64,000 nt of DNA from Laburnicola sp. R22_1 (lineage: Eukaryota > Ascomycota > Dothideomycetes > Pleosporales > Didymosphaeriaceae). Position 1 is the stretch's first letter. The number at the start of each line of letters is the position of its first letter. The DNA lies in contig JACONQ010000009.1 of the NCBI GenBank assembly GCA_014281115.1, positions 2,356,001-2,420,000 on the forward strand, written 5' to 3'. A model generated the notes under the pieces. That model searched no databases, had not been told where the DNA came from, and was given only the letters and a program-made list of their open reading frames with translations. Shown piece after piece: positions 11,188-21,446 of the stretch. Position numbers and translations under genes: made by a program.

Positions 11188-14100
11188 ATACGGCACCTGA
11201 AGCCTCCTAAGTAGTTATAGTATTAACTACGCGTTTCTAACGCTTGTTGCTCTGTATAGATGGCTGCGAGGCCTTTCTCTTACCTTTTTAGGTAGATTGT
11301 AGAGCTTTTGCATTATCGCGAGCTTCTCTCTAGCAAGCACGCTTTGCTGCCTTCTTAGCCTTCTCCTTCTCCTTGGCTACCTTAGCTGCCTCCCTCGCCA
11401 CACGCTTCTCCTCTGCAATTTTCTCCTTGCATAGCTTAGCTGCCTTCTTTAACTTAGCCTTCTTAGCTTTTTAAAGCTTCTGCTCCTTCTCCTCTTATTC
11501 CTTTACAGACTAACGTACGCGAGCCTCCCTAACCTTCCTTAGTGACCAGAAAACCGCCCCCCTATAGTACTCTTAACGTTGTTGCAGATCTAGAGGTTTT
11601 CCCTTCTTCTTGTGCTTCTTTTTTGTAGTAAGAGCCTCTCTTAACCCAGCAATCTTATAGTGAAGTAACTTATTTTGAACTGAGATGTGGTGGAGAGAGC
11701 GGCTAAGCTTCTGCGCGTCCTTACTACTCTAATCTTCTACTGCGGATCGTACAAGGCGGTCTAGTTTACGCCAGTTAGATCCGCTAAGTACTGACGTAGA
11801 GCTCTCTTGCAATTCCTGCTCATCTAGGGTAGTGTTAGTGAACCTTTTAAGTATAACCTCTGGGTTGAATGGTGATATGCCTGTTGCTTTAAAAGACTTA
11901 AGTATTGTCTCCTCCTTAAAAGAGCTTGTCCAGGCCTCCTAGAATAGAGGGAAGAAGTCCCCTTTCTTAATAGGGAGGAGTCCCTGGCTCTAGTGGAGGT
12001 GATCTGATAGCTCCTTTGAGTACGCAGTTGATAGAGGCTTAAATAGAACCATATTAAGTGGCTGAAGCGTGTAGGTTAAATGAGGGGGGAAGATGGCTAG
12101 GAGTATCCTGTTACGGTCGCAATAGTCGATAAAATCCATAGTAACGTGAGATCCATAGCCATTAAGGATAAGTAACTAGTAAGACTATCGAGCTTTTGCC
12201 TTAGTGTAGCGATCAAACACCTGTTCAAGCCAGGAAAGGCCAATATTGTTGTTTGTCCAGCCTAAAGGCGACAAGGAAATATGTACTAAGTGCTCTCCTG
12301 CCTTAATATCCTCTACCTAGCTTAATTGTATAGCCTTGTTGGTAGCCTAATAGATGAGGCTTGGCGGCAAGGCTGATCTATTAGCGCAAACACACGCTAG
12401 GAGGGTAATCCATTCACGAGAGCCATCTTGAAGAGATGCTATAACCTCCTTATTCTCCCACATTCGTCTGCTGAACACTCGTTTTGATCGGCTAGTGATA
12501 CTAATTAAGAAGCCTTTTTCATCCATATTATACGTGTGACGAGGCTCGATGTTATATTCCTTGATTTTAGCACCTAGGAGATTAAAATACAGGCTGTATT
12601 TATCCCCTAAGTCGGCTTGGTGGCGATTACTGTCCATACTAGCTGCCTATTAAGAGATCAGATGGATGTTGTGTCGGTTGATGAAGCGAGTAACCCAGCT
12701 CTTGCTCACTGGCTCCTTGGCTATTGTTGACGCGAAATTTCGTATCATCTCTCTTGTGGGTGGCAAGTGACGCGCTGTAAGCCCTTCAATGTATTGTACA
12801 AGCTCCTGCTCTTGTTAGGGACTGAGTTTCCGTCGGTTAAACCCCGCAGTTGCACGCGTCGTTTGAATCGCTTGGTGCCTTCGCGACAGCGTACTTCGAT
12901 CAACGCCATACTTGCTAGCGATCTTAGTATAAGAGAAAGATTCTTCTGACCTTAGCGATTCTATTTCTTTAATTGCAGCCTCAATTGAGCTCATATTGGT
13001 GGCGTTATGGCGTGTTGAAATTTGGGGTGGTTTGCGTTCAGCGGGGCGTTGACTGAATCCGGGCGTTGAGTGCACGGACACAGTATACTTAGACTGCGAA
13101 AAAGTACGGTGTTGATTGAACGTTGCTGTCGAAGCGTCACCGCGGGGTTATCGGCAGCTATGCGGAGAAAGTCGATAATATGCGCCTTCTTAACTCTACA
13201 CAGGAAACTGAGCTCGTACAATATATTGATAAGCTCTGTGTACGAGGGCTACCACCTACAAGGGAGATGATACGGAATTTCGCAGCAGAAATAGCAGGAA
13301 AAGAGCTAGGAAAAAACTGGGTTGATCGCTTTATTGCGCGGCATCACATTGAGCTTGTATCTTAATGGGTATCTGGCATTGATTCCACACGCCATAGAGC
13401 TGACTCTGCCTTTAAATACGCCCTATATTTTAAGCTCCTAGACTAGAAGATAACTTAGTATGATATCGAGGCTCGCAATATCTATAATATGGATAAGAAG
13501 GGCTCCTTGATTGGGGTGCTGTTAAAAATGAAGCGCGTGTTCTCCTGCCATTGATATGATTACGGAGGCGTGAAACAAGCACTCTAGGACGGCAATAGGG
13601 AGTGGATAACTACGATAGCCTGTATTTGCGCTGATAGCAGCTATCTCACGCCTGCGCTGATTTATTAGGCTGTTTCTGGCAAGATACAAGACTTATGGCT
13701 TTAGGATTTTGACCCTATAGAGCACAAAACCTTCTTCGCCTTATCGCCCAGTGGATGGACCAACAACAAGCTAGGGCTCTTATAGCTTAAATAGGTGTTT
13801 AATCGCGAAACAAAAGCAAAGGTAAGACGATTATATTATTTACTTATCCTTAACAGCTATGGCTCATATATATCGATGGAGTTTATTAAGTTTTGCGACG
13901 ACAATTGGATTCTTCTGGCTATCTATCCTCCCTACGCTACCCACACCTTGCAGCCGCTTGATGTCTGCCTTTTCAAGCCTCTATTAACTGCCTACTTAAA
14001 CGAGCTCTCCGAGTTTATGTATAGCTGTTAGGGCATCTCCGCGATTACAAAAAGAGACTTCTTCCGCTTGTTCTATAAGGCCTGGTATACAACGTTTAAG

Positions 14101-15067
14101 GAAAAGACGATCTTAACGGCTTTTTAAGTCATAGGGCTTTCGCTGTTAGACTTAGAGGCTATACTTAAGAAGTTTAAAATAGAGGAGACTGAGAGGCCCT
14201 TATTAAGCGATAGTACTACTTCCGTACTTAGCGCTTTAGATTGGAGAAAGATTGAGCGATTACTGCGCCAGGTAGTGGAGAATATCTACGATTGACGCTC
14301 CCAACAGCTAAGCCAGACGATTTACGTGATGGCTGTACAAAAACAGCTCCTCCAGCATGAAAACGAGCGACTTAGAGGGGCCTTTGTTAATAAGAAGAAG
14401 CGCCGTTAACATGGCAGGCCTCTATTACTTAAGGCACCGTAGGAGTATAATAGTGGAGCTATATTCTGGTTGCTATCCAAAGTTAAGGACGCCCGCGATC
14501 GCTAAGCACAAAAGGATGCTAACAAGCAGCTACTACAACAACAGAAGTCTAAGGAGATTAAGCGTAGGGAGTAGCAGAAGCAGGAGAAGGCTACTATGCT
14601 TGAAGAGAGGCAGCGCATGAGAGAGGTGGCCAAAGAAATACGCCTTTAAGAACAGCGCGAGAAGGCTGTGCAGCGCGAAGAAGCTAGGATCGCGCGCGAA
14701 GCCAAAAAGCAACTCCAACAAGATATACAATTCTCTAAAAAGGGTAATAGACGCCGTCAAAAGGCCTTTGCACCACCTCCTCAAGTCGCTGAGGAGACAG
14801 AGGATGTTGGTGTGGATATATCATCTGTAGTTGATGTGGTGCCTACACCCAGCCCTGCCACGCGTACCCGCAAAGTACGCCTCCCACAGAGGTATCGCAC
14901 GTAGTTTATCGTTACCAATCAATCAAATAGGTCCTTAAAAGCCCTCCACTTAAAAATCTCGCGATAATACAATATATATGCGACTCTACAGCTGCAAAAG
15001 TTGTGGGTGTGGGCATCTGGAAACCGTGCACCAGGTGGGGCCGTGCACCAGGTGGTGACCCACGGTA

Positions 15068-15442
15068 GACCACCGCTGATTTTGCTTGTTCGATCTTAAA
15101 TGGTATATCTTCTCCGGTAAAGCCGATGGATTGGGTATTAGCCGATGCTAGTGCGAGCTTTTCTTGTTCCCAGCCGATGCGTTCTTCTGCACCTGTCACT
15201 TTTGCATGTTCTTCGCCTGTGCTGTCGACGCCAGAACTGCGCGTTTTGTATCCAGAGTCCCCTCTAATGCAGACGGATCCGCTCCTCAGACACGATAGAC
15301 CTGGTATTCTATTAGTTGTCCACAATTTCCCTTCAATTATGTACTCACAAGTTGGCTCTGAGCCATCGCATCGCTGCTTGCGAATGCGGCACATGATGCA
15401 GCCTGATCGACGTCTTCTGCGGCTGTGTGAGGGAACAGACAT
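15068..15442 (-). pseudogene. Zn(II)2Cys6 N-terminus of a gene truncated by transposon B
   Basis: The minus-strand ATG at 15442 (MSVPSHSRRRRRSGC) is preferred to the in-frame ATG at 15520, because it sits just before the basic DNA-binding domain. A 48 nt intron (15348-15301, GTGAGT...CCAG) interrupts the zinc cluster. Once spliced, the cysteines follow C-x2-C-x6-C-x6-C-x2-C-x6-C, a perfect fungal binuclear cluster. The frame stays open to 15068, where transposon B is inserted at a TA. The missing remainder appears to lie beyond the nest at 6610-4584 (HET). As it stands the frame runs into TE sequence and stops near 14912. The ancestral protein would be a DNA-binding/HET chimera of 768 aa. Confidence 0.82.
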
Positions 15443-15807
15443 TTTGAGCTGAGCTGAGCCTCTGGCCCCGTATGTTTTACTGGCACCAAAAAACTCGACG
15501 AAGATGGTCAAGGTCTGCATGTAAGCTGGGTGTGTTTAGCAGGTGGGCGAAGCGGAGAGATATGAAGTTGTTGCCTAGCACAGCCTCATCCAACGCCACA
15601 AGCGGCGTGGCGCAGCTCCTCTGCACACTGACACAAAGTGCACCAGGACTGCGGAATGAGACGAGCATCGCGGAATGGCAATTAACCGCTGAATTTGGAA
15701 GAAAATATACAATTGCACTACATCTACTTTCTATGAAGACCCAACCAGCAGTTCCCCCTGTAGACAGTCCAATTCGTACCTACCTATTGTATTGGGGAAC
15801 TGTCTCT
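15443..15807. other. Gap between the two Zn2Cys6 genes
   Basis: Would contain the promoter of the split Zn2Cys6-HET gene and the 3' end of the next gene. Open frames here are short, overlapping and without family signal. Confidence 0.45.
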
Positions 15808-17357
15808 TCAAGTGTTCTTACTCGACCACAGGTTTAGCAGGTCCTCTTTGAAAATTTTTGCAACAAGGAAGCCCCGCCTGGTTATGGTACGAAACAGGTT
15901 CAATATCTCTCCCCTCGATTGCAGGTCAGCTGCTCTTGCCCCCGCGACTCGAAGGGGAAAGAATAACAAAACCCCAGCGGCTCCATACGTTAAGAGCTCA
16001 TGACTTATGCGAAGGATCTCGGACACGCGCCATTCAATGTCGGACCGAGGCAGTATCGGCGTGCAAGGTGCACCAGCATGGCGCCAGTGTATGTGGTAGT
16101 CGTAGGTTCCGGAAAGATAGATGCTAATGGCGTGATAGTAAAGATAAGCCACCAACATCTCATAGTCAGACTCTCGCGGCATCTTGAAAGGAGCGCATTG
16201 TTCTGGGAAGGTTCGTTCTCAGACTGATGTCTCTTCCCACCATTTCTGCAATGACCTCTGTAGAACCATTCCCTCCTCGGCTAGAGATTGGACGAGTAAA
16301 TATCTCTCATCCATCGAAACCTGAGTGACATTTTTGCAGAAATGTAGGGCACGGATACTCAGATCCGAAATGCTCGGTAGCATGTCGAATAATGCTTCTT
16401 TGGGATGCCACAAAGCAACGGTGTCGCCCTCCCAGAGGTTTTCTAGAGCAGCTTTCCATTCCGGCTCACTTAGGAATGTAGACTCGGAGTATACCAAAGC
16501 GCGAGCGATTTCGAAGATGCGAGTAGCAAGGAAGAACGTGCGCCTCTGTTGGTTTTGCAGATCTGGACGAGTGAGGCTTTCGGGGCGTTGAATTCGAAGT
16601 ATCATGCATGTTCCATGCAGGAAGTGTGACAGCCAGTTCTCTCCCGTTTCATCTCGCATCAACTAGCTTGAGTAAGTTTGTGCAGAAGTGAACAGGCTTT
16701 TGGTTCGAGGCGTACCTCTAGAAGTCCAAGAAGAAAGGTGGTCCAGAGTGCAGATGGGTCATCTAGAAATTTGTTCGACACAATAAGGCTCTGGATACTA
16801 TGCACAGCTCGGTTGTAGGCTTGTAGGACTTCGGAAGACTCGTAGTGTTCACTTCCCACAGTAAGAGTACTTTGCTCCTGCCGACTGCGATGCAAACTGG
16901 CTACAGCATGCATAGCATCTCTTAACGCTGGAGAGGTCTTTGACATGATTGAAAGATCAGCGCTCATCGATACAATGTCGCTAGTGAGAGCGGTCATTGG
17001 CAGAAACGATGTGAAAAAATAGGGACCATTCCAATCGGATCTTTTCGAGCACGGTGATTGCAGCAGAGGGAAGGTGGTAAAGCGAGGCAGGATCAAATCC
17101 GATAGATTAATTCCACCGCCCACCCTCGAGGTCTGAGTGATGAATATTGGCATCAAAGTTGTTGGCTTCGCAGGTGTTGTGCAGGGCTGATTGGTCCGCT
17201 TGCAGTACTCACACGGACTTCCATGGCACTCAATTCGATCAGCAGAATATTCGACGACGCATCGATAAAGCCTTACCTTGATTTTTCGCTTGAAACATGC
17301 ATCGCAACGCTTCCTCCGTGCTTTACGCCCATCCTTAGGTCCGACATTGGATGGCAT
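15808..17357 (-). pseudogene. Zn(II)2Cys6 transcription factor with fungal-specific domain, one in-frame TGA
   Basis: Three exons on the minus strand: 17357-17277, 17228-16716 and 16662-15808, with 48 and 53 nt GT-AG introns, giving 482 codons. Intron 1 splits the zinc cluster; spliced, it reads CDACFKRKIK then CHGSPCEYCKRTNQPC. Exons 2-3 carry the helical fungal-specific transcription-factor region, where splicing gives TTFLLGLLE-LMRDETGENWLSHFLHGT. A TGA at 16219-16221 sits between ETSV and ERTFPEQCAPFK with the frame continuing on both sides, consistent with CGA to TGA. A 42 nt intron removing the stop is possible but would need a weak GTCTGA donor. TE-derived or duplicated sequence begins within about 10-100 bp of the ATG, so the native promoter is probably gone. 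Its target genes are unknown. Confidence 0.75.
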
Positions 17358-17367
17358 ATGAGCTGTA

Positions 17368-17475
17368 AGGCACGACTAGCCAGAAACAATCTAGGAAACA
17401 ATAAACAATACTGAGCTAGACTAAGGCACGACTAGCCAGAAACAATCTAGGTTAAACAATACTAGACTAGACTAG
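17368..17475. repeat. Imperfect tandem duplication, about 54 bp unit
   Basis: TAAGGCACGACTAGCCAGAA followed by ACAATCTAGG occurs at about 17368 and again at about 17422, with similar sequence continuing (AAACAATAC, CTAGAC). It lies exactly between the regulator's ATG and Gypsy-1, and may mark the integration or truncation scar of that element. Confidence 0.75.
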
Positions 17476-18622
17476 AGGCGCTATAACCCGCAACGTAAGG
17501 AATGGGATAAGCGTTACAAGACACAATTACTGCTAGACTAGAAAAAAAATAACTATTTTTACTATTACGGGTAAGGGCACTATAAAGATAACTACCTAAA
17601 GCGAAAGATAGAGGTTGGAAAAGACAAGCCCTAGGTTATTTATCTCTTAGACTAATGGGCTCTGTTATATATATGGAGAGACAAAGATTACTTACTATAG
17701 CTGCCTTAAAGATAAGAGGCCCCCGTAAGGCTAGAGGGTCTCTAATTGCCCTAGAAGGGGTTATCTAAATAGCAGCGGGCTCCTTTAAAGTAAGGGCCCT
17801 AGTAGACTACAGCGTAGAGGCCAACTTTGTTAGTACTAGAATGGTAGAGAGAGTTACAGTCTAACTAAAAGCGAATGTAAACTAGACTTATAAGGTCCTA
17901 AATAGAGTTAAATTAGAGGTTTAAGGCTAGACTAAGCTAGCCTACGCGATAATAGATAGCTATGAGCAAACCTAGACTAGGTTAGATAAATTTGTTGTAG
18001 GGGATATTAAAGGGTTTAATATAGTGCTAGGAATGCCCTAGTTAACTAAATAAAACCTACTACTTAACTTTACCGCTTATATATTGCGATTTAATAATAG
18101 TAAGCGTAAATTTTAAAAGATTGCTATAGAGGGGCCATAATAATTCGCGAATACCGCTAAGGACACTAATAATGACTATTCTACCTAAGGTTTACTAAGG
18201 GAGGTTCGAAGAAGCCTTCTTAGAAGCGAACGCCGCCCTACTAGTAGATTATGGGCCTTATAAGATGTCTATTAATATTAAGGCAGGCAAGAAGGTACCC
18301 TTTAGACTACTCTATAGCCTATTAGCGCTAGAGGCATAGGTCTTAAAGGAGTATATTAAGAAGAACCTTAAAAGAGGCTAGATACGCTACTTAAAATTAG
18401 AAGTAAAAGCACTAATTCTTTTTGTAAAGAAGAAGAATAGGAGATTATAATTATATGTAAATTATTATAGACTAAACGCGGTGACTATAAAAAACTATTA
18501 CCTACTCCTACTAATCTAAGAGTTACTAGACTAGCTAGAATCCGCTATTATATATACTAAATTAGACCTAAGGGACGCCTATTACTATATACAAATTAAG
18601 ACAGGCAATAAATAGAAGATAG
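17450..18622 (+). pseudogene. Gypsy-1 Gag C-terminus, protease and first half of reverse transcriptase
   Basis: A zinc-knuckle-like segment sits near 17550-17600. The protease region is near 17770-18060. RT starts around 18240, with KVPFRLLYS, LFVKKKNRRL, VNYYRLNAVTIKNYY and KLDLRDAYYYIQIK visible across TAG stops. The frame is cut at 18622 by the left LTR of Gypsy-2 and resumes after 32304. Confidence 0.78.
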
Positions 18623-18834
18623 TATAAAGAATTAATAGTTAGAGTTAAGATAATAGTTAATTAAACTCTATGGGTAAGATACTACGTGGGGATCCTAGTA
18701 ATTACCCACGCCTACTATATAGTGGGCGCGTAGTGGGCGCTAGGTGCTAGGCCTAGTTAGGCTAGCGCTAAAGATAAAGCGTTATCTCTGGCCTGCCTTA
18801 GGGCTGCGGCGCCTCTAGGTATTAATTTATCACA
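18623..18834 (-). repeat. Gypsy-2 LTR (left; 3' LTR of the minus-strand element)
   Basis: 212 bp, beginning TATAAAGAATTAATAG (ancestral TG...) and ending TATCACA. It matches the right LTR with scattered transitions such as CTATGGG/CTATAGG and GCGCGTAGT/GCGCGCGGT. Confidence 0.88.
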
Positions 18835-19658
18835 CTCCCCTCCCCTCTAAGAAGAGCAGTTCCATCGCTCTTGTAATAATACCGTGCCCTTCTTATGCCT
18901 CTAGCATTCTAGTTCCTAAAATTATTACCTTATATCTAGGTTTTTAATACACGTTGCATCTATAGCTAGTTTTATTATCTATTAGACATATTACTAAGAT
19001 TGTATACTAGGTTAGTACAATAGCGCTATAGTAAATCTAGTGTTTTTTAGTAATCTAGGTACAAGCTACTAGGCCAGATTGGCAAAATTTTATTTATATA
19101 TTATATAATTATAACTTATAACTATAGCTTATAAATTATAACTTTTAAATTCTTACTTATAGGTAGTAATATTAGCGTGTATATATATAGTAGTTTACTA
19201 TTGTTAAGCGTAATTACTATTACTAAACACAGTTACTTTTATTAGGCTTAACTATATAGTCTCTAATATATAGGCAACTCCTAGTATATAAGTAATTTCT
19301 AACACATAGGTATTTTACTATTATACTTATAACACTAATATCTTAGTCTATATAATCTAAGGACGTAACTACTATAATAAATATTAATAGTAATATAGAT
19401 AGTAGAGGCATTCTTCCTACAATAGTAACTTACATTAGTAGGGGAGGACGTAAATACTTACTACCTATACGTTATGTTATATTAAGGCAGCGAGTTTGCT
19501 TATCCGTAGTAATAATATATTCTATTTACTTATTAGCGTGGTAAACTTTTTGTGAATAGAAGTAGAGGGGTAAGCCTTATGCTAGTTATAGACTAGATCT
19601 AACGAGCTAACTAAGTTTATGTATGGCTCCTATAATAGGTTGTCTAGTTCTAGTGAGT
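18835..19658 (-). other. Gypsy-2 3' tail between left LTR and Copia-1
   Basis: AT-rich, TAG-rich sequence belonging to the end of Gypsy-2 pol and its 3' untranslated part. A less decayed patch follows the LTR (18835-18900). No separate gene seen. Confidence 0.6.
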
Positions 19659-19885
19659 TGTCAGATATAAGGGTATTCTTAATAAATAAGATGAAAGGTG
19701 GTTTAATTTTAATAAGTGTTGAGATCGGCTCATTCTGTTGATTGTGTGTCTCCTCTCTCGAGGTTTGCTTGTGCGCTGTTTTGGTTCTTGGCTAATCCTC
19801 CATACTATCCCTATTTGGGTAGGGGCTGTTTCATCTCTCTCCTGCCACCCACAATAGTTGTTCAGATCACCTATCCAATCTGACA
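19659..19885 (-). repeat. Copia-1 LTR (left; 3' LTR)
   Basis: 227 bp, TGTCAG...CTGACA. Differs from the right LTR at CACAATAG/CACGATAG and TTCAGATC/TTCGGATC. Confidence 0.93.
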
Positions 19886-19931
19886 CACCCTCAGCTCGGC
19901 GACCTCGCCTTGAGCTGTTCACCATTCATTC

Positions 19932-21413
19932 TTAGGTGATCCGGGATGTCTCAGCATCTACCGTTCTCCCTAAAGCTTCAATCTTTCGTGTTATCGCATC
20001 TATCTCTCCTTGCTCTACAATCATGCGGTCCTTCACGTTTGCCAGTCCTACTTGGCTTAGGAACTGGGGCCAGGTCCCAACAGGAAGGGTCTTAGTGAAT
20101 CCATCGGCGATTATATCGCTCAAGGGGACATATATCACTCTAATTGACTTCCTCTTTGCCTCCTGTCGTAGCCAGTGATTGTGGATATCCACATGTCGGA
20201 GCTTGGTCGTCAGCTGAGAGATCTCCTCGTTGATCAGCCGAATCGTCTGCTTGTTGTCGCACTGAATAGTAATCACTGGGTCTTCCAGTGTTACTTGAAG
20301 TTCGTTAAGCAGCATCCGTGTAAACATAGCTTCCTTAGCTACTTGGGATAGTGCTAGGAGCTCTGCCTCAGTTGTCGAAGTGGTAACCGTGTCCTGCTTG
20401 TTGGCTCGCCAGGCGATAAGGCCGCCAAATAGTTTAATTGCGTACCCTTGGGAACTCTTCCTATCCATTGTGTTGTCTGCAAACGATGCGTCGCTAGCTA
20501 CGATAAGACTATCGTCTCCTCCAAACTCTAGGGCGTATGTTCGTGTAGAGTGTAGGTACAAGAGGACGCGGTCAGTCGCTTGTTGATGTGTTGGGCTTGG
20601 ATTGGTAAGGAAGCGGGCGAGTCGCGAGACAGCGAATGCAACGTCAGGGCGTGTATTCACCGCTACAAAGAGTAGGGAGCCAATTTTGCGTTGGTACAGG
20701 TTGATCTCTCCATGTGTTGCGAGGTCTGTGCGGCCAGTAAGCTCTATTCGAGCCATCGGGGTATCGTGGCGAAGGTCATGATCAGTTGCGAGTTGGACGA
20801 TTTTGTCGATATACGCGGCTTGCGATAGCCATATCTTCTGCTGGGTTCGGTCTCTCATCACCTCTATTCCAAGGAACCATCTCAAATCCCCTCCTCCTGT
20901 TAGGCTGTATTTCTTCTGGAGATCCTTCACGACCTGGTCTGCTAGTGTACGGTTTCGTGGGTGATACGCAAGAATGATATCATCAACGTAGAAGAAGATA
21001 AACACCCCTTTTCGTACCATGCAACATGGTTCGTGTGGAACTACAGAGAAACCAAGCTCTGTGAGGTAGGTGGTGAAGTCCCTTTGCCATAGTAAGGGTG
21101 AGATCCGCAGGCCATACAGCGCCTTTTGAAGCTGAAGTATCGTGCCTGGACGTGCATACCCGCGTGGCATTCGCATGTAGATAACACGATCAATCAATGC
21201 ATGTACGAAAGCGTTGGTCACGTCGTACTGCTTTAGCTCTAGGTTAAACCGAGCAGCAATAGCCATCAGCATCCTAAACGATCTTCCTGCGAGTGTGGCG
21301 GCATAGGTCTCTTGGGCGGTAACATTGTTCTGTTGATCGCCTCGGACAACTAGCCTTGCCTTACACTTCTGGAAGTGGTGGTGCTGATCGAGCTTGTAGG
21401 TGTATACCCACAT
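19932..21413 (-). pseudogene. Copia-1 reverse transcriptase and RNase H
   Basis: Open for 493 codons. RT starts near residue 1 (MWVYTYKLDQ, CKARLVVRGD), with FVHALIDRVIYMRMPRGY, ALYGLRISPLLW and the catalytic FFYVDDIILAY around 20970-20990. RNase H covers the C-terminal third (VASDASFADN, TTEAELLALS, ADGFTKTLP). This is the best-preserved retroelement polymerase in the window. A single TAG (former CAG) just upstream, at about 21447, separates it from the integrase frame, so the polyprotein cannot be made as it stands. Confidence 0.9.
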
Positions 21414-21446
21414 TAAATCCAGTATCTGGATTCCTTCTCGTCTTGC

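Larger units (their letters stand above)
9021..12994 (-). pseudogene. pogo-family transposase of element C, split by A2
   Basis: The minus-strand frame starts MSSIEAAIKEIESL at 12994. Next come the ASKYGVDRSTLSRRHQ helix-turn-helix and LPPTREMIRNFASTIAKEP. The catalytic core is TYNMDEKGFLISI and LLILNGYGSHVTMDFIDY, then PPHLTYTLQPLNMVLFKPL. Its coiled-coil tail is cut by A2 after 11188 and resumes at 9083, ending near 9021 in the RHGRNVKLLSKYK type terminus shared with A. It has fewer stops than A2, yet is still broken by TAG codons. Confidence 0.82.
8867..13085 (-). mobile_element. pogo/Fot1-type transposon C, interrupted by element A2
   Basis: The ends CTGTGTCCGTGCACTC are inverted at 8869 and 13083, each with TA outside. 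Inside each end TCAACGCCC is repeated at a 17 bp period. The transposase runs on the minus strand, opposite to A and B. Removing A2 (9084-11187) leaves about 2.1 kb and restores the end of the transposase frame. The ends share GTGTCCGTGC and CCCGGATTC with family A, so A and C are probably related. Confidence 0.88.
8813..14904 (+). pseudogene. pogo-family transposase of element B, split by element C
   Basis: It starts MEAALELFKSLKLGEKPNY at 8813 and stops at the C insertion site. It resumes after 13085 with a KYGVD..LLSKRHRG helix-turn-helix, LPPTREMIRNF and IYNMDKKGSLIGV. The second catalytic region reads LILNSYGSYISMEFIKF, with YATHTLQPLDVCLFKPL after it. The coiled-coil tail ends RLPQRYRT at 14904. 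A TGA inside the helix-turn-helix (CGA to TGA) and several TAG stops kill it. The join at the C insertion also seems to lack one base. Confidence 0.82.
8713..15067 (+). mobile_element. pogo/Fot1-type transposon B, interrupted by element C
   Basis: The left end CCGTGGGTCACCACC starts at 8715 and the matching inverted end finishes at 15065, each flanked by TA. Two copies of CACCTCGTGCACGG lie 17 bp apart in the left end, and in slightly altered form (CACCTGGTGCACGG) in the right end. Removing C (8867-13085, keeping one TA) leaves about 2.14 kb, the same size as the other pogo elements here. B lies inside the Zn2Cys6-HET gene and is the first layer of the nest. Confidence 0.88.
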
